Positions 38,958 through 49,923 of a DNA stretch of 64,000 nt are shown here, piece by piece (the first letter of the stretch is position 1; each line of letters starts with the position of its first letter). Location of the stretch: NCBI RefSeq assembly GCF_015706575.1, contig NW_024037064.1, positions 15,539,606 through 15,603,605 of the forward strand. Direction: 5' to 3'. A program made the position numbers and the translations under genes. The stretch comes from Patiria miniata. Its lineage: Eukaryota > Echinodermata > Asteroidea > Valvatida > Asterinidae. The notes under the pieces are model-generated. The model was not told where the DNA came from, ran no database searches, and saw only the letters and a program-made list of their open reading frames with translations.

Positions 38958-39089
38958 TGGCTGCTGTTTATGTTTGTTTTGTAGTAAAGACAATAATCAC
39001 ACACACCCATTCGCGAACAAAATTGGCTGCTGTTTATGTTTGTTTTGTAATAAAGACAATAATCACACACACCCATTCGCGAACAAAAT
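38958..39089. repeat. 66-bp tandem duplication in the H3-H4 spacer (unit 5)
   Basis: Two copies, starting at 38958 and 39024, of the block that begins TGGCTGCTGTTTATG. Units 1-4 have one copy. Confidence 0.9.
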
Positions 39090-39294
39090 GTCACGGATCC
39101 CTCTATACGTTCCCCGCTATATCCTGAGACGAGCACCCAGTAATTATTACTTAATCGACTTTGACAAAAAAATGGAGACCAGACATGTTTTACAGTGGAA
39201 ATAGGGAGGGGAAAAGCAACTCTAAGAACACACATGACAAGGACAAGTGAAATCGAGTAAAATCAAGATTCAATCTCTTTTTTGAAATAGTGGT

Positions 39295-39310
39295 GGCTCT
39301 GAAAAGAGCC
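39295..39310 (-). terminator. Histone 3' stem-loop, H4 unit 5
   Basis: 16-nt stem-loop, unchanged. Confidence 0.97.
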
Positions 39311-39337
39311 GTTCGGTTTGATTTTTGGATATGGTGT

Positions 39338-39661
<324 letters not shown>

Positions 39662-39940
39662 TCAGTCGGTTGTAGATGATTCAATGGCCATCCCAGCCCC
39701 GGCGAGGCAACTTATAGGACATGCGCGGACGCGATATGAGCATGCGAAGCCATCAACTGTTACGGCGCCCTCTGGCGACCAATCGTGGCAGGAGCACTCA
39801 TCCTGGGAAACAAACAAATCAGAAGCAAAACAAGGGGGAAAAGGGATAACAAATAAGAAAAGGAAGAAGATGCCTAGAAACATATTGCAACGAGACTCAA
39901 ACAATACATTTATAACCAGACACAGAGGGGTCGTGGCCAA

Positions 39941-39972
<32 letters not shown>

Positions 39973-40157
39973 CGCCTTGAACGGAAATCAATGGAAACGC
40001 CAACATCATAATTTAACAAGACTTTACACACTTACTAATATTTACCGTAATTCAATGTGAAAGCCCTGTCACCAAAACGTCAAAAGAAAACGAACCTTTA
40101 ACGACGGGGCACCGTAGTCAGAACCTGTTTTTGTATTAATTGATGTTCCCCGAAGGG

Positions 40158-40346
40158 AGTGGGCCGAATCCCGGATGTACTGCTATACCGGGCCAACCCG
40201 TGGCCGGGACGAGGCAAGCCTCTATTCCACGGCCCAAATCCAAAAATCAGTTTAATATACTGGCTGTTCAATGAACAGCGTTTCAGATATTAAGCTGAAA
40301 AGAACAGATACTACACATGATCTTAGCCAAAAGGCCGAGAAGCGAT
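40158..40346 (-). ncRNA. U2: U2 snRNA, uninterrupted (unit 5)
   Basis: About 189 nt, the usual U2 length. It begins ATCGCTTCTCGGCCTTTTGG. The branch-point-pairing segment GTAGTATCTGTTC follows at once, then stem-loop II (CAGCTTAATATCTG...), an Sm-type site ATTTTTGGA, and two GC-rich hairpins that would be stem-loops III and IV, the last carrying GGTATAGCAGTACATCC. U2 snRNP pairs with the intron branch site in the spliceosome. The 3' end was placed by analogy and may be a few nt off. This is the only uninterrupted copy of seven, and it supplies the empty-site reference: GATCAT-GTG-TAGTATCTG, where insertions replace about 3 nt. Confidence 0.93.
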
Positions 40347-40420
40347 AACGATTAATATTAAAACAATAGCGCGGAAAGGGATTATTCGTCTTGAAATACT
40401 GTTTGCTATTGTTCTTCTTA
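40347..40420 (-). promoter_or_regulatory. Presumed U2 snRNA promoter
   Basis: The region just upstream of the U2 5' end is A/T-rich (TTTTAATATTAATCG in sense close to the start), with a GC-containing stretch (CCCTTTCCGCGC) near -30. A proximal sequence element is expected about 50-60 bp upstream, but I cannot assign it without a consensus for this species. The block is preserved in all units, including those with broken U2. Confidence 0.4.
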
Positions 40421-40846
40421 TTATTTATTTTTGCCTTTTTTTGTTTCCTGGTGTGAAAACAAAAAGAAGACTCCTGCGCGTCCACCGCAACTCAACGAAA
40501 CCCGGGGAGAGAGAGATGAGCAAGAAATCTCCGGCTTTCTCAGATTAACAGAGACATATACATTCTTAAAAATATTTCTATCATGCATTTTCATACACCT
40601 CGATCATATTTCACCAAAAATCTTGTTGAAAAAATTAATCCAGACAAAAAATGGGATCAATGCATCAGTGAGCGAGAGCGTCGGCACTAAATGCCGTACG
40701 TACGATGTACCGGGACAAGCATATCAATAGATGGCGCCCTTCAACACTCCCGGTCATCGCGCCTCGGCGTTTCCCATCTGGGTATTTCTCAGGCCCTGCC
40801 AATGGGTCCCACATTAGGGGCGGGGAAATACTTCAGTTTGTCAGTA

Positions 40847-40920
40847 AGCTCCGTGGCCGAGTGGTTAGAGAGCACATGTAGAAAGTAATAGATCGTGGGT
40901 TCGAGTCCCAGCCTGCCGCT
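40847..40920 (+). tRNA. tRNA-like element (unit 6)
   Basis: Same as unit 5, with TAGATCGTGGG. Confidence 0.5.
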
Positions 40921-41463
40921 TTCCTTTAATTGCTTGGTTATTGTTTTTTGTTTTGTTATTTTTTCACTTACTTATTTCCCCTTTTTGTAATAATTACTAT
41001 TTTATTTCATTGATTTATTGTTTATTTCGTCATGAAGTTATAAGAAGAAAATTCGAAAGAAAAGAAAACATTCGTCATACCGTTTGCATTTGCGCTTATA
41101 ATACTTATGTATCAATATCAATGCGGTCCCGCGGGGAGTTAATTGAAGAGAGAAAGAAAGAAAAGAAACAAACGGGAATCAAATGTCAACGCACCATTAT
41201 TTGTCCATTTTTGTAACCTTTGGTGAATAAGTCATTCACATTCTACATGAGGCAACATTTAAGACAATACATATACATACATGTATGGCTAATGTACTCA
41301 GCCGGCCGGCCGGTCACATACGTTAAAGGACACAGTGGGAATTCTATCTGGAACAGTGTTCTATTGTTTATAAAAAAAAATAGAGAAATTGATTTCGGCT
41401 ATGAGTGAAGGTAGAGGTGGAGTTAGACAGGCAGCGACAAATCTCTTTTTTGAAGGTTGTGGT

Positions 41464-41479
41464 GGCTCTGAAAAGAGCC
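41464..41479 (-). terminator. Histone 3' stem-loop, H2A unit 6
   Basis: 16-nt stem-loop, unchanged. Confidence 0.97.
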
Positions 41480-41514
41480 TTTTGGGTTTGTGGATGCAAA
41501 GTAAGTTCTTTTCT

Positions 41515-41892
41515 TTACTTTGACACTTTGGCGGTCTTCTTGGGCAGAAGAACTTGCTGGATGTTGGGAAGGACACCACCCTGCGCGATGGTAACTCCGC
41601 TCATCAACTTGTTCAACTCCTCGTCGTTGCGTATAGCAAGCTGCAGATGGCGGGGATTAATTCTCGTCTTCTTGTTGTCTCGTGCAGCGTTTCCGGCCAG
41701 TTCCAAGATCTCCGCGGTAAGGTACTCCATCACTGCCGCAAGGTAGACCGGTGCACCGGCACCGACACGCTGGGCGTAGTTGCCCTTACGCAGAAATCTG
41801 TGAACACGACCCACGGGGAACTGGAGTCCCGCCCTGGAGGACCTGCTCTTGGCCTTGCTTCTTGCTTTGCCGCTCTTTCCTCGCCCAGTCAT
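41515..41892 (-). CDS. H2A: Histone H2A (unit 6)
   Basis: 125 residues, same protein as unit 1. Confidence 0.98.
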   Translation of the reverse strand: MTGRGKSGKARSKAKSRSSRAGLQFPVGRVHRFLRKGNYAQRVGAGAPVYLAAVMEYLTAEILELAGNAARDNKKTRINPRHLQLAIRNDEELNKLMSGVTIAQGGVLPNIQQVLLPKKTAKVSK

Positions 41893-42637
41893 CTTGACAG
41901 TATAGTGACAGAAGATGAATGTACTCTGCAGTAAAGGTGGTGTGTGAATGAACCCACTTGGAAAACACGACACTAGTTATAGCGTTCTGGTGGATTGGCT
42001 GAAGCGTGCCAAGTAGCCAATCACGCGACACGGGCGTGCCCGTCGCACGGTTGGGTGCACCGCATCCATTTTGGACGCGGGGGACGAGGGAACAAAAAAT
42101 TACAACTGTGTCATCGTCGTTCAAAGTAATGGAATCACTAGATAAAACACAGAAACATGCAACATTCTTACCTCCATTTTAAGACGTTTTATTGTTATTC
42201 CGCCGAAGAAGTCCCATGATCTTTCGACCAGCCTCCGCACAATGGCAGTGATTCGTTGCTCTCACGCGGCGGTTAAAACTGGCCTCGGTTTCTTGCTAGA
42301 TATTTGTAACATCCCACAGACGAAATCCTAATTTATTTTTTAATAGTAACCCACTCAACAAAATGCAAGCACTCGTCCGGAGATTGAAAGAAATGACCAA
42401 TTGACAAAGGCTGTGGCATAAATTAAATTATGTGTTTACGACGACGACAAGACTCAGGGATTAACTTTAATCGCATTACCTCCCCTCGCCTCACGAAGGG
42501 TAAAAGAATATTAAAAAAAAAAAGAGAGAGAGTGAAAGGGACACAACAGAATAAAAAAAGGTTAGTTGTAAAACCTAAGAAATGGGCTGATCGGGCGAAC
42601 TGAGCTGACTGGCAAATCTCTTTTTGGAAACTGTGTT

Positions 42638-42653
42638 GGCTCTGAAAAGAGCC
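42638..42653 (-). terminator. Histone 3' stem-loop, H2B unit 6
   Basis: 16-nt stem-loop, unchanged. Confidence 0.97.
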
Positions 42654-42679
42654 GTTTGGTTTTGAAGCCTTCAAAATTT

Positions 42680-43048
42680 CTATTTTGAAGTCGTGTACTT
42701 GGTGACGGCCTTGGTGCCTTCGCTGACTGCATGCTTAGCAAGCTCCCCGGGAAGAAGTAGGCGTACTGCTGTCTGCACTTCACGGCTTGTGATGGTGGAC
42801 TTCTTGTTGTAGAGAGCGAGGCGAGAAGATTCGCTGGCGATGCGCTCAAACACGTCGTTGACAAAGCTGTTCATGATGCTCATTGCCTTGCTCGAGATTC
42901 CGGTGTCGGGGTGCACCTGTTTCATCACTTTGTAGATGTAGATGCCGTAGCTCTCCTTGCGACGCCGGTGCCTCTTTTTGTTTGCGCTAACCGGACCCTT
43001 AGTATTTCCGGCCTTCTTCTGACCTTTTCCGCTAACTTTGGGAGCCAT
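42680..43048 (-). CDS. H2B: Histone H2B (unit 6)
   Basis: 122 residues, same protein as unit 1. Confidence 0.98.
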   Translation of the reverse strand: MAPKVSGKGQKKAGNTKGPVSANKKRHRRRKESYGIYIYKVMKQVHPDTGISSKAMSIMNSFVNDVFERIASESSRLALYNKKSTITSREVQTAVRLLLPGELAKHAVSEGTKAVTKYTTSK

Positions 43049-43717
43049 ATTGGAGGACTTGGAATGTATCGGATCGTGAGATCGAATGAAAGACCAGCAC
43101 GTCTTGGCCGGCTTTTATTGTGCACAGCTTGGATTCTGACCACCCATGCATCGTCCACTTTCCCGCCAGTGACCGCTTACCCATGCGTGAAGAAAGCGGT
43201 ATGCGTGCATAGTTATACAATGCACGCACGGCACGACCCCCCCCCCCCCCTCCCCGGCAAGGGTATTTTTAGCCTTTTTCTCAGACTGACACGTGTATAA
43301 GTGTCCTTCTTAAATATTATTGTCTACTGAATTTCTGGGAAATAATAAAGTCATCTCCAGCGGAGGGCGAATTAATATGTCGTAGTGCACCAATACTTCT
43401 TTAAATGTTGTTTCCCCCTTATGCACCATCCATTTATAATGAATCATACAATGTAACGCAAAACCGACGAAAATAAGAGAACGAGTACCTGTAATTGTCA
43501 AAACAGATAGGAAATATATATCATTATTACCATGCCCATAACAATTCAATTTTGCCTGGAACACGTTTCGGATGAGGCATACGTATAGAACCCAAAAAGT
43601 GGAATGTATTTGGACAGAATATCAACAATAATAATTCGGAAAAAAATCAACGGCCCTTTATTCTTTATTTGAAGGAAAACTCAGGGATTGGACTTAATCT
43701 CTCTTTGAAGAAGTAGT

Positions 43718-43733
43718 GGCTCTGAAAAGAGCC
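43718..43733 (-). terminator. Histone 3' stem-loop, H3 unit 6
   Basis: 16-nt stem-loop, unchanged. Confidence 0.97.
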
Positions 43734-43767
43734 GTTAGTTTTATTTCTTTTTGCGCACACAACGTGC

Positions 43768-44280
<513 letters not shown>

Positions 44281-44557
44281 CTAACAATGGGCTATCTTCC
44301 GATTGGGTGCTTCGGGGGCCAAGCGGAGACGCTTCAGTGATCACGATTTCCGTACGTTGAAAAAGTATAGACGTTAAATTTCAATCGAAAATGCTGCTTT
44401 TCCGAGCCTATAGTATTATGAGCCCTCGGCAACAGAATCCATTTGGGATCGTTGAGACTACAATATTTCTCCCACCCCCTACTTGGGATTAATTGAACCC
44501 CAATAAACACCCCCTCCCCCACCCCTAAAAGAAAAGTGACAAACATACGGATTTCCC

Positions 44558-44689
44558 TGGCTGCTGTTTATGTTTGTTTTGTAATAAAGACAATAATCAC
44601 ACACACCCATTCGCGAACAAAATTGGCTGCTGTTTATGTTTGTTTTGTAATAAAGACAATAATCACACACACCCATTCGCGAACAAAAT
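44558..44689. repeat. 66-bp tandem duplication in the H3-H4 spacer (unit 6)
   Basis: Copies start at 44558 and 44624; same arrangement as unit 5. Confidence 0.9.
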
Positions 44690-44894
44690 GTCACGGATCC
44701 CTCTATACGTTCCCCGCTATATCCTGAGACGAGCACCCAGTAATTATTACTTAATCGACTTTGACAAAAAAATGGAGACCAGACATGTTTTACAGTGGAA
44801 ATAGGGAGGGGAAAAGCAACTCTAAGAACACACATGACAAGGACAAGTGAAATCGAGTAAAATCAAGATTCAATCTCTTTTTTGAAATAGTGGT

Positions 44895-44910
44895 GGCTCT
44901 GAAAAGAGCC
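44895..44910 (-). terminator. Histone 3' stem-loop, H4 unit 6
   Basis: 16-nt stem-loop, unchanged. Confidence 0.97.
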
Positions 44911-44937
44911 GTTCGGTTTGATTTTTGGATATGGTGT

Positions 44938-45261
<324 letters not shown>

Positions 45262-45544
45262 TCAGTCGGTTGTAGATGATTCAATGGCCATCCCAGCCCC
45301 GGCGAGGCAACTTATAGGACATGCGCGGACGCGATATGAGCATGCGAAGCCATCAACTGTTACGGCGCCCTCTGGCGACCAATCGTGGCAGGAGCACTCA
45401 TCCTGGGAAACAAACAAATCAGAAGCAAAACAAGGGGGAAAAGGGATAACAAATAAGAAAAGGAAGAAGATGCCTAGAAACATATTGCAACGAGACTCAA
45501 ACAATACATTTATAACCAGACACAGAGGGGTCGTGGCCAAGCCT

Positions 45545-45575
<31 letters not shown>

Positions 45576-45759
45576 GCCTTGAACGGAAATCAATGGAAAC
45601 GCCAACATCATAATTTAACAAGACTTTACACACTTACTAATATTTACCGTAATTCAATGTGAAAGCCCTGTCACCAAAACGTCAAAAGAAAACGAACCTT
45701 TAACGACGGGGCACCGTAGTCAGAACCTGTTTTTGTATTAATTGATGTTCCCCGAAGGG

Positions 45760-45915
45760 AGTGGGCCGAATCCCGGATGTACTGCTATACCGGGCCAACC
45801 CGTGGCCGGGACGAGGCAAGCCTCTATTCCACGGCCCAAATCCAAAAATCAGTTTAATATACTGGCTGTTCAATGAACAGCGTTTCAGATATTAAGCTGA
45901 AAAGAACAGATACTA
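45760..45915 (-). pseudogene. U2: U2 snRNA 3' fragment (unit 6)
   Basis: 156 nt, same cut point as unit 4. The partner 5' fragment is 52090-52119. Confidence 0.9.
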
Positions 45916-46412
45916 ATTTTTTGGTTTCGGGATCCTCCTAAAGAAGATCCCAGGATAGGGTAGTCACACTACACCTTAGTAAGTGAGGCTACGAGCCTCC
46001 CTACCCTTTGCCTAATAATTAAACTGACAAACACTTAACACGGACAAGACAAACAAACTGTGTAGCCACGCTACCCACGCGTTACCATGGTAGGGTACGA
46101 CCCTAACTGTCTGCCGAAAACCATATTCAAACAAAATGCATACTATACACATCCAGACGAAACTTCCAAACTTCGATAAAAAAGACCTAAAGGGTCTAAA
46201 ACATGAGAGCGAAGACTCTCACAGGTTCGACACAAGGCTCTAAAGAGATGCCATGATTCTACTAAAAAAGGGCCTAAAGGGCCCCAAAACCAGGAGCTGA
46301 AAGCTCCCACACAAAAGGGACCAAAAGGGTCCCAGTAAACCAGGAGCAAAAATTCTCCCACACAGAAGAGACCTAAAGGGTCTAAACAGCAAACACCAAG
46401 GGTTTCAAAAAC
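45916..46412 (-). repeat. 3' UTR hairpin array of family B (unit 6)
   Basis: Serial hairpins written on the + strand: GTAGT-CAC-ACTAC 45960-45972; GAGGC-TACGA-GCCTC 45985-45999; GTAGC-CAC-GCTAC 46062-46074; TAGGGT-ACG-ACCCTA 46091-46105; AGACC-TAAAG-GGTCT 46183-46197; GAGAG...CTCTC 46205-46220; GGGCC-TAAAG-GGCCC 46270-46284; GGAGC-TGAAA-GCTCC 46293-46307; GGGACC-AAAAG-GGTCCC 46317-46333; AGACC-TAAAG-GGTCT 46369-46383. Stems vary while the TAAAG-type loop recurs. No conserved coding frame. Confidence 0.8.
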
Positions 46413-49400
46413 CTAAAGGCGAAGAATTAGCTGACCTCCGACGACTGTGCAGAGAATTCCCCGCACGCACCACGTAGCACGGAAGCCGTCTTCGGTCAGC
46501 CTAGCAAAATCAGCACGAATTCTATCCCTGACCGCGCGCTTAATCCGATGGAGAACAATATCTGCGCTGGCAGTAGACTTATCGAACAAGGTCTCGCAAC
46601 GCGAAGACCAAATAAGCCACTTGACAACGCAGATCAAGTACCAAACCAAAACACAATCTGCACGGTTATTCAAACCATCAGCATACAATACACAAGGTGC
46701 GGTCAGGGAGAAATGTTCCCCCAAGATCCTCCCACCCACATGTTCAACCCAACCCCAAGGAATAGAAACAAAGGCACAATCCCAAAAAACATGGTTAATA
46801 GTTTCCGGTTGGCCACAACCGGCGCGGGGGCACTTGCCGGCCCCATAACCCCAATTAAGAACTTTTTGGGCCGTTTTCACGGCCCGCCAAATGATTCTCC
46901 AGTTCAGATCCCGGAGACGGTGATCCAAAACGGAGCAGTTAGCAAATTTAAAAACCAAGGCTAAGTCTTGGAGGACTAAGACCGGTTTCCTAACAGGATC
47001 TTGGCCGAAAAAAATCAGGTATAATTGGCGGGAGGTACCCGCTTCCCAGGCAAAATTCGGAGCCAGCTTAAAAACAAGCAAGACCAGCTTGCAAAAATAC
47101 CCATACCAAGAAGTGAGGTTCAAGGCGTGCGGCCTGCTGTTAGACCAAAACCCAACAGGCAGGATACTACGCAACGAAAATGTTACCCAATAAAGGGCAA
47201 AAAACCTCCAAGGAGGACCATCAACATCCAACACGCTCCTCAAACCCCGAACAAAAAGACTATCACATTTATGTCTAATATTAACTACGCCCAGCCCACC
47301 CTGATCAACAGGTTGAAAAAGGACTGGGCGCGAAACCAACTCGGTCTTATTAGACCAAATGAAACCAAAAATAGCCTTGTTCACCACCTTCTCCACCGAG
47401 GCGGGGAGGGGGTAAATAGGCGCTAGATAATACAGAGGCGAAAGAATAACTGAATTAACAACCAAAACTTTACCAAGAAGAGAAAGATTTCTCCCTTTCC
47501 ATTTAGTAAGACAAGTGAGCAGAGCTGGAATTCGTTCCTTCCAGCTCTTCTCACCCATGTTTCCCTTACCAACAAAAATACCATTAATTTTAATGGGAGT
47601 TCTGGTCCACTTAATGTCAACCAGAGAAGACATATCATCAGGCCAGGCCCCGAAAATGAGGCCCTGAGATTTGGCCATATTCAGGCGAGAACCGCTCGCT
47701 AACTCATACTGTTTAATGATACCGAACAGTCGCACCAGCGACAAGCGATCCCTGACAATGCAAGTGGTGTCGTCAGCGTACTGAACGACTTTGCACTGCA
47801 AACCACTGCTGCCTGGAACCACCAGGCCACCGATGCGACCGTCACGGATAACTGTAGCCGCAAACGGCTCAATAAAAAGAACGTAGAGGAGAGGAGATAG
47901 GGGACATCCCTGCCTCACTCCCCTCGACAAACCAAACGGATCAGAAAGAACACCATTAACTAAAACTTGACTAGAAATGTCGGTGTACAAAAGTTTGACC
48001 CAGTGCAAAAAGTTAGGGCCGAACCCAAAACGACTCATGACTTTAAACAAAAAATTCCAGTTAACTCTGTCGAAAGCCTTCTGTTGATCTAAAGAGATTA
48101 CAAGGCAGTCAAGGTTCTTTCCATCCACATACGCCACCAGATCCCGTAGGAGTCTGATGTTGTCGTGGATGGACCTCCCCTTGACGCCGCAAGTCTGGAA
48201 AGGACTGATGATGTCTGGCAGCACTTTGCTGATACGTAAGCATAAGGCCTTCGACAAAATTTTGTAGTCAACATTCAGCAAAGAAATTGGCCGTTTATTA
48301 CGGGGATCTAACGGGTCACCGGGCTTTTCTAATAGAGTTAGAATGCCCGACCGCTGAGAAACAGCTAAACAATTCAACTTATAAGCACAACGAAAAACCC
48401 CCAGCAGGTCTGGACCTAACAACTCCCAGAAGGAAATGTAAAATTCCCTGGGAAGTCCGTCCCCACCAGGGGTCCTACAGTTGGCCATCCCCTTCAGTGC
48501 ATCGGTCAACTCCGAGAGTTCAAGTGGACTCTCGAAATCCAAAAAAAGGTCATGAGGGACTCTGGAGGTTAACGAGTCTAGAAAGGGAGACTGGAGATCC
48601 TCCTCTACCGGCTCCTCGCTAAACAAATCGGAATAAAAGGACCGATAAACAGAGGCAATTTCTGCCGAAGTCTCGACAACAACGTCGTCGGCACCGCGGA
48701 CAGAAGAAATAAACTTTTTTCTGGCTTGCTCGGACTCCAGCCGAAAGAAAAACTTGGATGGCTTCTCCGCATCATTGAGGACACGGACACGAGAACGTAT
48801 TCGAGCCCCCTCAGCTTCAAAGTCATCCAATGTCTCCAATCTCCATTTCAAAGAGTCATACTGGGCTAGAAGCGCGGGGTTAGAATCCCCACTATTCAAA
48901 TCAAGAAGAACAGATTTAAGAGAAGACATTAAGTCCTCCCTTTTCTTCCGTCGTTTCCTGGCTAAGCGGCTAGAAAAGCTGACCAACATTTGCTTGGAAC
49001 GCAATTTGACGTCCTCCCACCAGAGGAGTTCATTATCAAACCCCTCCTTGAGCGAACGCCAACCTAAATAAGCTTGCGTAAACTCTTCTCTAAAAACGGC
49101 ATCAGAAAGGATGGAGACGTTACACTTCCAGTAACCGCTCCCGATGCCGGGAGAAGAGGGGAAGGTAAATTTCAAAGTAATAGCATCATGATCAGACAAA
49201 TAACAGGGCGAGTGCGAACAAGACTCCACATCCAGCAGACGGGACACGTAAAAACGGTCCAGCCTACTGGAGGCGGAGTTCGCCGCATTTCGCCAGGTAA
49301 AAGAATGAACATTAGGAAAACGATCTCTCCAACAGTCTTTTAGGGAAAAGGTGGACAAAAGCTGCCGCAACTCCGCGGCTCCCAAACCACACGAAGTAGC

Positions 49401-49904
49401 AGCAGAACCGCGACGGTCCAAATGGATGTCCAAAACACAATTAAAATCGCCACACAAAATAATTGGATGATTGCCTCTCAAATGAGAGGCCAGATTAGAA
49501 AAGAAAAGACGACGGGCTCCAGGGTCCGTGGGAGCGTAAACTACACAGAGATTAACACTACCCCCGTGACCCTGGAGGGTACCGCTAATAATACGACCCT
49601 CAGTATCCACTGAAGAATCGAAAAAACGTAAAGGACTACGCCTAGGAATAAGAATTACAGTACCAGAGGAGAAAGATGTGCCAAAACTGGCAAACATCTC
49701 TCCCCTCCATTCTGCACTCCATAAAGCCAAATCTGCAGGGGTGATATGACATTCCTGCAGGCAGGATATGTCATAATGATGACAAAACTGAAAAATGCGT
49801 TTTCTTTTCAGGGAATCACGCATTCCATTAACATTCAATGAAATAATGGAAATCATTGAAATAAATACAAGAAAGGAAAAGAAACAGACTGATGAAGGCG
49901 TCAT
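46413..49904 (-). CDS. ORF2: APE endonuclease-reverse transcriptase of family B (unit 6)
   Basis: 1163 residues. An APE-type endonuclease occupies about 20-245: LNVNG 23-27, catalytic Glu in LQECH (E51), YAPTD 123-127, GDFNCVLD 152-159, SDHD 237-240. The reverse transcriptase follows at roughly 490-780, with RPISLLNVDYKI near 535, SLDQQKAFDRVNW, GVRQGCPLSPLLYVLF and the catalytic YADD at 709-712. A C-terminal CCHC (CPRAGCGQPETINHVFWDC) is at about 1023-1041. This is the Tx1/L1-like layout, not the R2 layout with a C-terminal restriction-like endonuclease. It would nick U2 and prime reverse transcription there. A start at residue 17 (49856) is also possible and matches the family A start better. 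Confidence 0.95.
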   Translation of the reverse strand: MTPSSVCFFSFLVFISMISIISLNVNGMRDSLKRKRIFQFCHHYDISCLQECHITPADLALWSAEWRGEMFASFGTSFSSGTVILIPRRSPLRFFDSSVDTEGRIISGTLQGHGGSVNLCVVYAPTDPGARRLFFSNLASHLRGNHPIILCGDFNCVLDIHLDRRGSAATSCGLGAAELRQLLSTFSLKDCWRDRFPNVHSFTWRNAANSASSRLDRFYVSRLLDVESCSHSPCYLSDHDAITLKFTFPSSPGIGSGYWKCNVSILSDAVFREEFTQAYLGWRSLKEGFDNELLWWEDVKLRSKQMLVSFSSRLARKRRKKREDLMSSLKSVLLDLNSGDSNPALLAQYDSLKWRLETLDDFEAEGARIRSRVRVLNDAEKPSKFFFRLESEQARKKFISSVRGADDVVVETSAEIASVYRSFYSDLFSEEPVEEDLQSPFLDSLTSRVPHDLFLDFESPLELSELTDALKGMANCRTPGGDGLPREFYISFWELLGPDLLGVFRCAYKLNCLAVSQRSGILTLLEKPGDPLDPRNKRPISLLNVDYKILSKALCLRISKVLPDIISPFQTCGVKGRSIHDNIRLLRDLVAYVDGKNLDCLVISLDQQKAFDRVNWNFLFKVMSRFGFGPNFLHWVKLLYTDISSQVLVNGVLSDPFGLSRGVRQGCPLSPLLYVLFIEPFAATVIRDGRIGGLVVPGSSGLQCKVVQYADDTTCIVRDRLSLVRLFGIIKQYELASGSRLNMAKSQGLIFGAWPDDMSSLVDIKWTRTPIKINGIFVGKGNMGEKSWKERIPALLTCLTKWKGRNLSLLGKVLVVNSVILSPLYYLAPIYPLPASVEKVVNKAIFGFIWSNKTELVSRPVLFQPVDQGGLGVVNIRHKCDSLFVRGLRSVLDVDGPPWRFFALYWVTFSLRSILPVGFWSNSRPHALNLTSWYGYFCKLVLLVFKLAPNFAWEAGTSRQLYLIFFGQDPVRKPVLVLQDLALVFKFANCSVLDHRLRDLNWRIIWRAVKTAQKVLNWGYGAGKCPRAGCGQPETINHVFWDCAFVSIPWGWVEHVGGRILGEHFSLTAPCVLYADGLNNRADCVLVWYLICVVKWLIWSSRCETLFDKSTASADIVLHRIKRAVRDRIRADFARLTEDGFRATWCVRGILCTVVGGQLILRL

Positions 49905-49923
49905 TTTGCCTAGAAAAAAATAC

